A stretch of DNA of 64,000 nt. Origin: Methylobacterium sp. PvR107. GTDB taxonomy: Bacteria; Pseudomonadota; Alphaproteobacteria; Rhizobiales; Beijerinckiaceae. Location: positions 2,866,001 to 2,930,000 of the forward strand of contig NZ_JAFIBW010000001.1 in the NCBI RefSeq assembly GCF_017833295.1, written 5' to 3'. The position numbers were made by a program, and so were the translations under genes. Position 1 is the first letter of the stretch. Each line of letters begins with the position of its first letter. Positions 53,019-62,263 of this stretch are shown here, in pieces. The notes beneath the pieces are model-generated. The model saw nothing but the letters and a program-made list of their open reading frames with translations, was not told the DNA's origin and did not search any database.

Positions 53019-54211
53019 GCCGGCTGCCCCGTGATCAGAGCGCGCAGCGCCGTGGCGAGTTCGGGCAGCGGCAGCACGGCCTCGGCGAGGCCCGCCCGCG
53101 CGACGCTACCCGGCATCCCCCAGACGGTGCTGGTGGCCTCGTCCTGGGCGAGCACCGGGCCGCCGGCCTCGGTGAGCGCCCGGGCGCCGTTGGTGCCGTC
53201 GGATCCCATGCCGGTCAGGATGACGGTCGCGGTGGCCGCGCCGAACACGATTGCCGCGTCCTTGAACAGCACGTCGACCGCGGGGCGGCAGAAATTCACC
53301 GGCGGCCCGTCCGTGAGCTTGATGATCGGCCCGCTCGGCCCCGCCGCGAGGCCCATGTGGCGACCGCCCGGGGCCACGTAGATCCGGCCGGCCTCGACCC
53401 GCTCGTCGGCCTTGCCCTCGGCGGCCGGAAGGCCGGTGCGGGTGGACAGGTGCTCGGCGAACACCGCCGTGAAGATCGGCGGCATGTGCTGCACGATCAG
53501 CACCGGCAGGCGGCGGAGCGCGGCCGCCCCGATCCCCTCCAGCATCTCGCCCACCGCCCGCGGACCGCCCGTGGAGGAGCCGATCAGCAGGGCGCGGGGC
53601 GCCGTGCGACTGCGCACCTTCGGCCGCAGGGTGAAGGGCGTCGGTGCGCGCGGCGCGGCCGGCGCCGGATGCGCCGTCACGGGGGCGGCGGGGGCCGGGT
53701 GGGCCGCCGGCGCGAGGGCGGAGGCCGGCCGCCGGGTCCGGGCCCGGGCCGCACCGAAGACGCGCACGCGCTCGATCAGCTCGGCCCGGAACACGTCCGA
53801 GGTGGTGACGCCGCGGCTGCTCTCGGGCTTGGCGATGTAGTCGACCGCACCGAGGGCGAGGCATTTCAGCGAGATGTCGGCGTTGCGCGTGGTCAGGGTC
53901 GACATCATCACGACCTGCACGCTCGGGCTCATGGCGAGCATGCGCGGCAGCGCCGTGGTGCCGTCGAGTTCCGGCATCTCGATATCGAGCAGGACCACGT
54001 CCGGATCGTGCTTGGCCATCAGCTCCAGCGCGATGCGGCCATTCGAGGCCGTGGCGACGAGCTCGAATCCGGCCTCGCCGATCCAGCGGGCGACGAGGCC
54101 GCGCACCACGGCGGAATCATCGGCCACCAGCACGCGGATCGCCGAGGCCGACGCGGTCGTGCTGGGGGTGGATGGGCTGCGAAGCGGCGCGACCGCGGGA
54201 CTCAGGGCCAT
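53015..54211 (-). CDS. cheB: Chemotaxis methylesterase CheB
   Basis: The 398-residue protein has an N-terminal receiver (RVLVADDSAVVRGLVARWIG, phosphoacceptor in VVLLDIEMPELDG), an Ala/Pro-rich linker, and the esterase domain with catalytic Ser (IGSSTGGPRAV), His (IVQHMPPIFTA) and Asp (GMGSDGTNGA). It removes receptor methyl groups and is activated by phosphate from CheA. The overlap with cheR supports coordinated production. Confidence 0.96.
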   Translation of the reverse strand: MALSPAVAPLRSPSTPSTTASASAIRVLVADDSAVVRGLVARWIGEAGFELVATASNGRIALELMAKHDPDVVLLDIEMPELDGTTALPRMLAMSPSVQVVMMSTLTTRNADISLKCLALGAVDYIAKPESSRGVTTSDVFRAELIERVRVFGAARARTRRPASALAPAAHPAPAAPVTAHPAPAAPRAPTPFTLRPKVRSRTAPRALLIGSSTGGPRAVGEMLEGIGAAALRRLPVLIVQHMPPIFTAVFAEHLSTRTGLPAAEGKADERVEAGRIYVAPGGRHMGLAAGPSGPIIKLTDGPPVNFCRPAVDVLFKDAAIVFGAATATVILTGMGSDGTNGARALTEAGGPVLAQDEATSTVWGMPGSVARAGLAEAVLPLPELATALRALITGQPA

Positions 54212-54266
54212 GATGCTTGCCTCGGCTACTCAGTCGCGGATGCGGAAACGTGTGTTGGGCGTGGGC

Positions 54267-54659
54267 TCAGGCCGCGTCGGCGACGAGGCCGACCTGCTCG
54301 AGCTTGGCCGTCAGGATGTCGCGGTCGAAGGGCTTCATGATGTATTCGTCCGCCCCGGCCCGGAGGGCCCGGGCGATCGCCCCGACGTCGTTCTCGGTGG
54401 TGCAGAACAGGACCTTCGGCACATCGCCGCCCTCGCTCTGGCGCAGGGCCTGGAGGAACGCGTAGCCGTCCATGTTCGGCATGTTCCAATCGAGCAGAAT
54501 CACGTCCGGCATGCCCGCCGCGCAGGCTTCGAGGGCGGCGCTCCCGTCCTCGGCCTCGCTGACGTTGATGCCGAGATCCTCGATGATCCGCCGGGCGACC
54601 TTCCGGATCACCGCGGAATCGTCCACCACCAGGCAAGTGATCTCGTGCGGCGCCTTCAT
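54267..54659 (-). CDS. cheY: Chemotaxis response regulator CheY
   Basis: The 130-residue receiver has the acidic pair and phosphoacceptor (CLVVDDSAVIRKVARRIIED, ILLDWNMPNMDG), the T/Y switch region (VLFCTTEND) and Lys (EYIMKPFD). It carries phosphate from CheA to its target. The ribosome-binding site GAGGAG precedes the ATG at 54659. The gene lies between cheB and cheW. Confidence 0.95.
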   Translation of the reverse strand: MKAPHEITCLVVDDSAVIRKVARRIIEDLGINVSEAEDGSAALEACAAGMPDVILLDWNMPNMDGYAFLQALRQSEGGDVPKVLFCTTENDVGAIARALRAGADEYIMKPFDRDILTAKLEQVGLVADAA

Positions 54660-54669
54660 GATCGTCTCC

Positions 54670-55173
54670 TCAAGCCGCCTTGGCGCCGGCGGCCGTGAAG
54701 CCCAGGAGCGCGTCCACGTCGAGGATCACCAGGAGGCGCCCGTCGAGGCGGTGGACGCAGGTGGCGAGGTCGCGGAAGCGGGAATCCAGGTTGATCGGCA
54801 CCGCCTCGCGGCTGTCGGCCCCGAGCTTGAGCACCTCGCCGACACCGTCGACCACGAGCGCGAAGGTCTCGCCGGCCTGCTCAAGGCCGATCGCCATCTT
54901 CGGGCTGGCCTTGGCGCCGTCGGCCTCCGCTTCGGGCAGCCCGAGGCGACGGCGCAGGCTCATGGCCGTGACCACGCGGCCGCGCAGGTTGAGGAGGCCG
55001 ACGATCTCGGCCGGCGCCAGGGGCACCGGCGTCACGCCCGAGGGAACGAACACGTCGTGGACCCGCTCGATCGCCAGACCGAACAGGGTCTCGCCGACAT
55101 AGACCGTGACGAAGTCATCGGTGGCACCGGTCTCGGTGCTGGTGGCGTTGGCGTTGGCGTTGGCAGCCTGCAT
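54670..55173 (-). CDS. cheW: Chemotaxis adaptor CheW
   Basis: The 167-residue protein has the CheW/SH3-like fold signature FVTVYVGETLFGLAIERVHD and LLNLRGRVVTAMSLRRRLGL, and ends DGRLLVILDVDALL. It bridges receptors and CheA. An N-terminal Ala/Asn-rich extension (MQAANANANATSTETGA) precedes the domain. The gene lies 10 bases from cheY. Confidence 0.94.
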   Translation of the reverse strand: MQAANANANATSTETGATDDFVTVYVGETLFGLAIERVHDVFVPSGVTPVPLAPAEIVGLLNLRGRVVTAMSLRRRLGLPEAEADGAKASPKMAIGLEQAGETFALVVDGVGEVLKLGADSREAVPINLDSRFRDLATCVHRLDGRLLVILDVDALLGFTAAGAKAA

Positions 55174-55243
55174 CGGAACTCTCCGGATTCGATCGTCGAT
55201 CGTCTCGATCGTATCGATTGTCTTGGGGCGGACGGCGCGGGGA

Positions 55244-57982
55244 TCAGGCGGCCTTCGCCACCGTCCCGGCGCCGATCTCGGCGAGCGCCGCGATCAGGCC
55301 GCTGCGGTCGAACTTCGCCACGAGGTCGTTGATCGCCAGGGTCCGGGCCCGCTCCACCGCGTCGGCACCGATGGCGCCGGTGAGGCCGACCACCGGAAGG
55401 GCCGCGAGACGGGGCTCGGCCCGGCGCATCGCCGCGACGAGGTCGAAGCCGCTGCGGCCCGGCATCTCCAGGTCGGTGACCACCACTTCGATCTTCGGAT
55501 CGGACTGAAGGGCCGCCAGCGCCGCATCCGCGCTCGCCGCCGTGACCACCTGGTAGCCCGCCGCCTTGAGCACCGGGCTCAGCATGTCGCGGAAGAAGGC
55601 CGAATCGTCGACCAGCAGAACCGTGGAGATCTGCTCGGGCCGCTTCAGGCCGCGCGCCCAATCGTCGTAGGCCAGCGGCAGGAAGTGCGCGATGTTGATG
55701 ATGTCGGTCGCCCGGCCCCGCAGCACCGCCGAGCCGATCAGGTCCGAACGCTCGGCCGCGATCTCGATGTCGAGGCGTTCCTCGACGATGTCGACGATCT
55801 CGTCGACCACGAGGCCCATGGCGCGCTCGCCGTCGGAGAATACCACCAGGGCCTGCGTGCCTTCCGACTTGATGGTGATCGCCGAGTCGGCCGGGACCAG
55901 AGGCATCAGGCGCCCGCGGTACTGGATCAGCGCGCGGCCGCCGAGCCACTCGACCTTGGCGCACTCGATCTCCTCGAGGCGGGTGACCAGCGACAGCGGC
56001 ACCGCCTTGAAGCTGCCCTGGCCGCCCTTGAACACCAGGAGCGTCGTCTTGGTGTCGGCCATCTCGACCGCCTCGTCGGCGTCGGAATCGATGTGGCCGC
56101 CGCTGCCCTGGACGCCCTGCGCCACCTGGCGGGCCACGCCGTTGGGATCGACGATCAGCACCACGGCGCCGTCGCCCAGGATCGTGTTGCCGGCAAACAT
56201 CGGGATGTGCCGCAGCTTCACCGACATCGGCTTCACGACGATCTCCTCCGTGTGGAAGACCTCGTCGACGAGGATGCCGAAGCGCTCGCGCCCGACCTGG
56301 GCGACCACCACGAAGCCGGCCTGCTCGGCCTCGGTGCCCGGGGTCGACTGGCCGAGCAGGCCGGTGAGCGAGACGATCGGCAGGAGCCGCTCGCGCAGGC
56401 GCAGCACCGGCGCGCCGTTGATGTGCTCGACCCGCTGCGCCCCGGCATCGACCCGGACCAGCTCCAGCACGGCCACCTGCGGCAGGGCGAAGCGGTGCTC
56501 GCCGGCCCGCACGATCAGGGCCGCCACGATGGCGAGCGTCAGCGGGATCTTGATGGTGAAGGTGGTGCCGCGGCCCGCCGTGGTGGCGATGTCGATCAGG
56601 CCGCCAATGGTCTCGATGTTGGTCTTGACCACGTCCATGCCGACGCCGCGGCCCGAGACCGAGGTCACCGCCGCGGCCGTCGAGAAGCCGGCGTGGAAGA
56701 TGAACTTGGCGACCTGCGCGTCGGTCATCCGCTCGACATCGGCCTGGGAGGCCAGCCCGCGCTGCACCGCCTTCTGCCGGATCGCCGCGAGGTTCAGGCC
56801 CTTGCCGTCGTCGGCGATCTCGATCGTGATCGTGCCGCCCTCGTGATAGGCGGCGAGCCGGATCGTGCCGCGGGCGGGCTTGCCGGCCGCGATGCGCTCG
56901 GCCGTCGATTCGAGGCCGTGATCGGCCGAGTTGCGGACCATGTGGGTCAGCGGGTCCTTGATGACCTCAAGGACCTGCCGGTCGAGTTCGGTCTCGTTGC
57001 CGACCATCACCAGGTCGATCTGCTTGCCGAGTTCGGCCGAGAGGTCGCGCACGACCCGCGGCAGCTTCTGCCACGCATTGCCGATCGGCTGCATGCGCGT
57101 CTTCATGACGCCTTCCTGCAGCTCGGCGGTGACGTGCGACAGGCGCTGCAGCGGGACCTTGTAGCTCGAATCCTCGTGCCGGCGGGCGATCTCCAGGAGC
57201 TGGTTGCGGGTCAGCACCAGTTCCGAGACCATGGTCATCAGGTGCTCGAGCGTATCGACGTTCACCCGGATCGTCTGGTTCTTGGCGGCGGCGGTCGTCT
57301 CGCCCTCGGCGCCTTCGGCCTTCTCGGCCCGGACCGGCTCGGCCTTGTCGGCCTCGATCGCTTCGGGCTTGGCGGCCGCAGGTTTGGCGGCTTCGGCCCG
57401 GGCGGGCTCGCTCTTCGCCTTCGGCGCCTCGCTCGCGACCGGCACGGGGGCAGGCGGCGGGAGAACGAAATCCGATTCCTCCGGTCCCGGCGCCGCCAGG
57501 AACGCCGCCTCAAGGTCGTCGAGAGAGACTTCGCCGGGCTTCAGCTCGCGGACCACCGGATCGGGCAGCACCGGCTCGGGCGGGGCCGCCTGCACAGGCG
57601 CCTCGGCCACCACGTCGGCCATGCGCTCAAGGGCGGAGATGAGGTCGTCGTCCGAGCCGGACGGCTCGGTGCCGGTGGCCTCGAGGTCGGCGAGAATCGC
57701 CTTCAGCCGGTCGAGCGTCAGAAGAATCAGCGTGACCGAGTCCGAGGTGGCGGGCAGCCCGTCGCGGAACCGGCCCATCAAGGTTTCCGCGGCATGCGCC
57801 AAGGCTTCGAGCCGCGGAAGACCGAGGAAACCGCACGTTCCCTTGATGGTATGCACCAAGCGGAAGATGTTCCGTAGAATCGTCTCGTTATTCGGGTCCT
57901 GCTCGAACCGCACCAGTTCTGCATCGACCGTGTCGAGATGCTCCCCGCTCTCGGTCAGAAACTCGCGAAGCAGGTCGTCCAT
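55244..57982 (-). CDS. cheA: Hybrid chemotaxis kinase CheA with C-terminal receiver
   Basis: The 912-residue kinase has an N-terminal Hpt (LVHTIKGTCGFLGL, His44), a linker rich in Pro/Ala/Glu, a dimerisation and ATPase region (DIATTAGRGTTFTIKIPLTL near the end of it), a CheW-like domain (RFALPQVAVLELVRV), a second CheW-like domain (FKAVPLSLVTRLEEIECAKV), and a C-terminal receiver (VLLVDDSAFFRDMLSPVLKA, Asp in EVVVTDLEMPG). The extra receiver and second CheW domain are unusual relative to E. coli CheA. It is the core of the operon, with ChpT upstream. Confidence 0.95.
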   Translation of the reverse strand: MDDLLREFLTESGEHLDTVDAELVRFEQDPNNETILRNIFRLVHTIKGTCGFLGLPRLEALAHAAETLMGRFRDGLPATSDSVTLILLTLDRLKAILADLEATGTEPSGSDDDLISALERMADVVAEAPVQAAPPEPVLPDPVVRELKPGEVSLDDLEAAFLAAPGPEESDFVLPPPAPVPVASEAPKAKSEPARAEAAKPAAAKPEAIEADKAEPVRAEKAEGAEGETTAAAKNQTIRVNVDTLEHLMTMVSELVLTRNQLLEIARRHEDSSYKVPLQRLSHVTAELQEGVMKTRMQPIGNAWQKLPRVVRDLSAELGKQIDLVMVGNETELDRQVLEVIKDPLTHMVRNSADHGLESTAERIAAGKPARGTIRLAAYHEGGTITIEIADDGKGLNLAAIRQKAVQRGLASQADVERMTDAQVAKFIFHAGFSTAAAVTSVSGRGVGMDVVKTNIETIGGLIDIATTAGRGTTFTIKIPLTLAIVAALIVRAGEHRFALPQVAVLELVRVDAGAQRVEHINGAPVLRLRERLLPIVSLTGLLGQSTPGTEAEQAGFVVVAQVGRERFGILVDEVFHTEEIVVKPMSVKLRHIPMFAGNTILGDGAVVLIVDPNGVARQVAQGVQGSGGHIDSDADEAVEMADTKTTLLVFKGGQGSFKAVPLSLVTRLEEIECAKVEWLGGRALIQYRGRLMPLVPADSAITIKSEGTQALVVFSDGERAMGLVVDEIVDIVEERLDIEIAAERSDLIGSAVLRGRATDIINIAHFLPLAYDDWARGLKRPEQISTVLLVDDSAFFRDMLSPVLKAAGYQVVTAASADAALAALQSDPKIEVVVTDLEMPGRSGFDLVAAMRRAEPRLAALPVVGLTGAIGADAVERARTLAINDLVAKFDRSGLIAALAEIGAGTVAKAA

Positions 57983-58085
57983 AGTCGCTACTCGTTACGC
58001 GGAGAAGGTCTCGCGCAACCTACTTACTCGCGCGGGGTTAGGGAAGGGTTTCCAGCCCGCCCCCGCGCCGATGTTTTTCAGCTCT

Positions 58086-58796
58086 TCACGCGAGCGCCGA
58101 GTCCGAAGCTTCGCCCTCAGCAGCATCGGGCGCGTCGATCACTGTGGATTCGGCGGTGATCGTCACTTCGTCATCCTGGATGGCGAAGCGAACAGCCATG
58201 CTGGCGGCCCGCGCCACGAGGCCGGCATAGAACGGCAGGATGCCGTGGGCGTCGACCGTCCCGCTCTCGGGGCTGCCGGCCATGAGTTCCTCCACGTGCG
58301 GGGGAATGCGGGCATGCGGGCCCTTGGCCTTGAACACGAAGGTCGGCGCCTCGCCGTCGCCGGTGACGGTCACGTCGATCACGCCGCCGCGCGGGATCGC
58401 CGAGGTCGCGATCATCACGAGGTTCAGGAGCAGCTTGACCTTGTTCTTCGGGAACAGGGCCTGCGGCGCGCTCCAGGTCAGCTTGGTCTTCTCGTCGGAG
58501 AACATGCCCTTGGCCACGCTCTCGGCATCGGCCACGTCGATCGAGGCGCCGGCAGACCCGGCCGCTCCGAAGGCGATCCGGGCGAATTTCAGGCGCGCCG
58601 AGGCCTGCCGGGCGCTCTTGCCGATCAGCTCCAGCGCGAAGGTGCGCATCGATTCGTCCTGGTCGTCCTCCAGGACCTCCAGCCCGTTCACGATCGCGCC
58701 GACGGGACTGATCACGTCGTGGCAGACGCGGGAGCAGAGCAGAGCCGCGAGGTCGAGGCCGTCGAGGGTCAGGGTGGGCGAGTTCGGGGAGGACAT
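58086..58796 (-). CDS. chpT: Histidine phosphotransferase ChpT
   Basis: The 236-residue protein has the ChpT box CSRVCHDVISPVGAIVNGLE and a degenerate kinase-like C-terminus (SAPQALFPKNKVKLLLNLVM). ChpT moves phosphate from CckA to CtrA and CpdR in the cell-cycle relay. The ATG at 58796 has GGAG upstream and starts the fold; the very long upstream frame is a GC-shadow. It lies about 100 bases upstream of cheA in the same direction, an arrangement that may link the two systems. Confidence 0.93.
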   Translation of the reverse strand: MSSPNSPTLTLDGLDLAALLCSRVCHDVISPVGAIVNGLEVLEDDQDESMRTFALELIGKSARQASARLKFARIAFGAAGSAGASIDVADAESVAKGMFSDEKTKLTWSAPQALFPKNKVKLLLNLVMIATSAIPRGGVIDVTVTGDGEAPTFVFKAKGPHARIPPHVEELMAGSPESGTVDAHGILPFYAGLVARAASMAVRFAIQDDEVTITAESTVIDAPDAAEGEASDSALA

Positions 58797-59232
58797 GGCG
58801 CGCTCCGGGCGGGCGGATCTGGAATTCGGACGTCTGCGGGCCGGGATCCCGAACGGGATCTCCGGTTCTCGGCCGCCCGATGCGGCGATCGCGTCGCCCG
58901 AAGGGAGCCCGCACGGCCGCAGGTCGAACCGGGGGCGACGACCGGTCCGCACGGATAGACGCCACGGCCGCCTTTGAAAAGCGTTACCGGCTGGGATGAT
59001 GGCACGGGACGGCCCCGGATTCGGAGGCCGCGCCGCGGCCGTGACGCGGCACCGGACAGGATCGGGGCGGATCGGGTACGATGCCCGATCCGTCGGGCCA
59101 GGGAGGATGCGCCATGAGACGTGAGACCGGCATCCGCACCACGGCGGCCGGGGGCCCGCCGCACCCGCGCGGGACCGGCGCGCCCCGCCGCGGCTTCGAT
59201 CGCCGCTGAGCCACCCCCATTGAGCCACCCCC
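58797..59232. other. Divergent intergenic region, chpT and glnE
   Basis: The gap holds the promoters of chpT (minus) and glnE (plus). A short perfect palindrome GATCCCGAACGGGATC lies at 58845-58860. Near glnE there is the small frame at 59114-59209 and a tandem 14-base duplication at 59207-59234. Confidence 0.45.
59114..59209 (+). CDS. Possible leader peptide upstream of glnE
   Basis: A strong Shine-Dalgarno (GGGAGG) precedes an ATG at 59114 that opens 31 codons (MRRETGIRTTAAGGPPHPRG at the start), ending 23 bases before glnE. It may be a translated leader that influences glnE expression. The composition is basic, and I recognise no homologue. Confidence is low. Confidence 0.3.
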   Translation: MRRETGIRTTAAGGPPHPRGTGAPRRGFDRR

Positions 59233-59234
59233 AT
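59207..59234. repeat. 14-bp tandem duplication at the glnE start
   Basis: TGAGCCACCCCCAT occurs twice head to tail (59207-59220 and 59221-59234). The second copy supplies the first two bases of the glnE ATG (59233). Only the second copy creates the start codon, and the first contains the stop codon of the small upstream frame. Confidence 0.85.
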
Positions 59235-62175
59235 GCCGCCCGCCAGCATGCCGCCCGCCCCCACCCTGCGCGAGAGCCTGAGCCCCCGCCTCCGCGTCGC
59301 CGATCCGGAGGCCGCGCGCACCCGGCTTGCCGAGATCGTGCCGGCCCTTCCGGCCGGCTTCCTGACAGCGCCCTGCCGCGACCTGCTGCTCGGGATCGCC
59401 GAACATTCGCCGTTCCTCTGGCGGGCGATCGCGCGCGCGCCGGACCGCCTCGTCGCCCTGCTGGAGCAACCGCCGGACGCGGCCAGCCGGGCGATCATCG
59501 CGCGGCAACGCGCGGTCGGAGGCGCGTGCGGCGACGCTCCGGACCTCGCCGCGGTGAGCCGCCGGCTCCGCGAGAATCGGGAAACGCACGCCCTGCTGGT
59601 CGCCCTGGCCGATCTCGGCGGCTGCTGGGACCTCGCCGCAGTGACCCGGGCCCTGTCCGACTTCGCCGACGCGTCGGTGAGCGCCGCGACCGAGGCGCTG
59701 CTCCGGCAGGGCATGGCGGCCGGGCGCTTCCGGCCGCCGGACACGGCAGCGCCGCAGGACGGCTCCGGGCTGATCGTGCTCGGCCTCGGCAAGCTGGGCG
59801 GCGGCGAGCTGAACTATTCGAGCGACATCGACCTCGTGGTCTTCTACGAGGCCGAGCCCGCCACGGCCGCGACCGGCGGGGACCCCAAGGCGTTCTTCGT
59901 CAAGCTCGCGCAGGGCCTGGTGAAGCTCCTGGCCGACCGGAATGCCGACGGCTACGTCCACCGGATCGACTACCGGCTGCGGCCGGATCCGGGCTCCACC
60001 GCGGTGGCGCTCTCCACCGTCTTCGCCTTCGACTATTATCAGACGCTCGGTCAGAACTGGGAGCGCGCCGCCTTCATCAAGGCCCGGCCGATCGCCGGCG
60101 ACATCCCGGTCGGCGAGGCGTTCCTCGCGGAACTGGCGCCGTTCATCTGGCGGCGGCATTTCGACTTCCCGGCCATCGCCGAGATCCACGCCCTGAAACG
60201 GCAGATCCACATGGTCCGCGGCCACGAGACCATCGCGGTCGCCGGCCACGACATCAAGATCGGCCGCGGCGGCATCCGGGAGATCGAGTTCTTCGTCCAG
60301 ACGCAGCAGCTGGTCTTCGGCGGCCGCAAGCCGGCCCTGCGCGGCCGCCGCACCGTCGCGATGCTCAGCCGTCTCGTCGCGGAAGGCTGGATCGACGCCA
60401 AGGCCCGGGACGAGCTGAGTGCCGCCTACGACTTCCTGCGCACCCTGGAGCACCGGATCCAGATGGTCCGGGACGAGCAGACCCAGCGCCTGCCCACCGG
60501 GACCGAGGCGCTGACCGGGCTCGCCCTGTTCTCGGGCTTCCCCGACCTGCCGGCCTTCGAGGCCGCGCTGCTCCACCATGCCGGCCGGGTCCAGGCCCAT
60601 TACGCCCTGCTGTTCGAGGCGGAGGCGGCGGAGGACGACGCGCTGGTCTTCGGCGAGACCGAGCCGGAGCCCGAGACCCTCGCCCGGCTCGGCGCTTTCG
60701 GCTTCCGCGATCCACCGCGGGCCTGGGAAACCGTGCAGGGCTGGCATCTCGGGCGTCGCCCGGCCCTACGGACCGGCCGCGCGCGCGAGATCCTCGCCGA
60801 GATGCTCCCGGCCCTGCTGCGGGCGCTCGGCGGCACCGCCGATCCGGACGCGGCGCTGCTCGCCCTCGACCGGGCCTTCGCGCAGATGCCGGCGGTCGCC
60901 GAGCTGCTCGCGATCCTGCGCTCGCACGAGCGGCTGCGCCTTCTGTTCGCCGACATCCTCGGCACGGCGCCCCGCCTCGCCGACACGGTGGGCTTGAGCC
61001 CGCACGTCCTCGATACCGTGCTCGACGCGGATTTCGTCGTGCCGACCACCGATCCCGGGGCTGTCCGGACCCAGTATCGGGCCCTGGTCGGACAGCCGGC
61101 GAGCCACGAGGAATTCCTCGACCGCTGCCGGGACGCGACGCGCCAGATGGTGTTCGTCACGGGCGCGCGCCTCCTTTCCGGCATCCTCACCCCGCGCCAG
61201 GCTGGCGAAGCCTACACGGCGATCGCCGAGGCGACGGTGGCGCTGAGCCTGGAGGCGGAGGAACGCCGCTTCGAACGCGATCATGGCGCGGTGCCGAAGG
61301 GGCGGTGCTGCGTCCTCGCCTTCGGCCGGCTCGGATCGCGGCAGCTCAGCGCCGAATCCGACCTCGACCTCGTGTTCCTCTACGATTTCGATCCGGAGAA
61401 CCGCACCAGCGACGGCCGGCGCCCCCTCGACGCCGTGGTGGCCTACAACCGTCTGGCGCAGCGCCTGTTCGCGGCGCTCACCACCGCCACCCGGCGCGGC
61501 CGGCTCTACGCGGTCGACCTGCGGCTGCGGCCCTACGGCAGCCACAGCCCGCCGGCCGTCCAGCTCTCCGGCTTCGCCGCCTACCACCGGGACGAGGCCG
61601 AGCCCTGGGAGCACATGGCGCTCGCTCGCGCCCGGGTCGTGGCGGGCGACGCGGATCTGGGCGCGGCGGTCACGGCGGAGATCGCCCGGATCCTCGGGCA
61701 CCCGCGCGACCCGGCCACGGTCTGCGCCGAGGCGGGCGCGATGCGGGCCCTGGTCGCCCGCGAGCGCGGCGATGCCGGTCCGTTCGACCTGAAGCTCGCG
61801 CCGGGCGCCTTGTTCGACCTCGACTTCCTGGCCCAGGCGACCGTGCTCAGCCACGCGGGGGACTGGCCGGGCTGCCTCGGCCTCGGCGCGGAGGACCTGT
61901 TCCGCGGCGCCGCGGCGCGCGGCCTTGTGCCGGCGACGACGGCCGAGGCCCTCGCCGAGACCTACGGCTTCCTCGACGCGGTCTATCACTGGCAGCGGCT
62001 GGTGATGGCGGATCCGGCCGCCGAACCGGCCGAGACCGCGTCCCGGCAGATCGCCAAGGCCGTGGGCCTGCCGGACGCGCGCAGCCTCGCGGCGGAGCTG
62101 CGCCGCCACCGCCGCCGGAGCCAGGCCCTGCTGGCGCGGATCCGGCGCGCGGTGCGGGGGCCGCGCGGTGCCTAG
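59233..62175 (+). CDS. glnE: Bifunctional glutamine synthetase adenylyltransferase/deadenylase
   Basis: The 980-residue protein has two nucleotidyltransferase domains: N-terminal adenylyl-removing (VLGLGKLGGGELNYSSDIDL, near residue 180) and C-terminal adenylyl-transfer (LAFGRLGSRQLSAESDLDL, near residue 695), with a regulatory helical region between. It switches glutamine synthetase off and on in response to PII and glutamine. The length is usual. The start at 59233 lacks a good ribosome-binding site; a second Met (residue 7) is possible. Confidence 0.95.
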   Translation: MPPASMPPAPTLRESLSPRLRVADPEAARTRLAEIVPALPAGFLTAPCRDLLLGIAEHSPFLWRAIARAPDRLVALLEQPPDAASRAIIARQRAVGGACGDAPDLAAVSRRLRENRETHALLVALADLGGCWDLAAVTRALSDFADASVSAATEALLRQGMAAGRFRPPDTAAPQDGSGLIVLGLGKLGGGELNYSSDIDLVVFYEAEPATAATGGDPKAFFVKLAQGLVKLLADRNADGYVHRIDYRLRPDPGSTAVALSTVFAFDYYQTLGQNWERAAFIKARPIAGDIPVGEAFLAELAPFIWRRHFDFPAIAEIHALKRQIHMVRGHETIAVAGHDIKIGRGGIREIEFFVQTQQLVFGGRKPALRGRRTVAMLSRLVAEGWIDAKARDELSAAYDFLRTLEHRIQMVRDEQTQRLPTGTEALTGLALFSGFPDLPAFEAALLHHAGRVQAHYALLFEAEAAEDDALVFGETEPEPETLARLGAFGFRDPPRAWETVQGWHLGRRPALRTGRAREILAEMLPALLRALGGTADPDAALLALDRAFAQMPAVAELLAILRSHERLRLLFADILGTAPRLADTVGLSPHVLDTVLDADFVVPTTDPGAVRTQYRALVGQPASHEEFLDRCRDATRQMVFVTGARLLSGILTPRQAGEAYTAIAEATVALSLEAEERRFERDHGAVPKGRCCVLAFGRLGSRQLSAESDLDLVFLYDFDPENRTSDGRRPLDAVVAYNRLAQRLFAALTTATRRGRLYAVDLRLRPYGSHSPPAVQLSGFAAYHRDEAEPWEHMALARARVVAGDADLGAAVTAEIARILGHPRDPATVCAEAGAMRALVARERGDAGPFDLKLAPGALFDLDFLAQATVLSHAGDWPGCLGLGAEDLFRGAAARGLVPATTAEALAETYGFLDAVYHWQRLVMADPAAEPAETASRQIAKAVGLPDARSLAAELRRHRRRSQALLARIRRAVRGPRGA

Positions 62176-62263
62176 GGCGGACGATCCGCTCCGGAAACCG
62201 TCGACATTGCCGGCCCGCTCGGGCATTCAGGGCGGTCTTCGAAGGAACGTCTTGGGAGGGACC

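Noticed and set aside
55106..57877. 923-residue plus-strand open frame opposite cheA
   Set aside because: Rich in Arg/Asp/His/Gly as expected of an antisense frame; cheA is fully conserved on the other strand.
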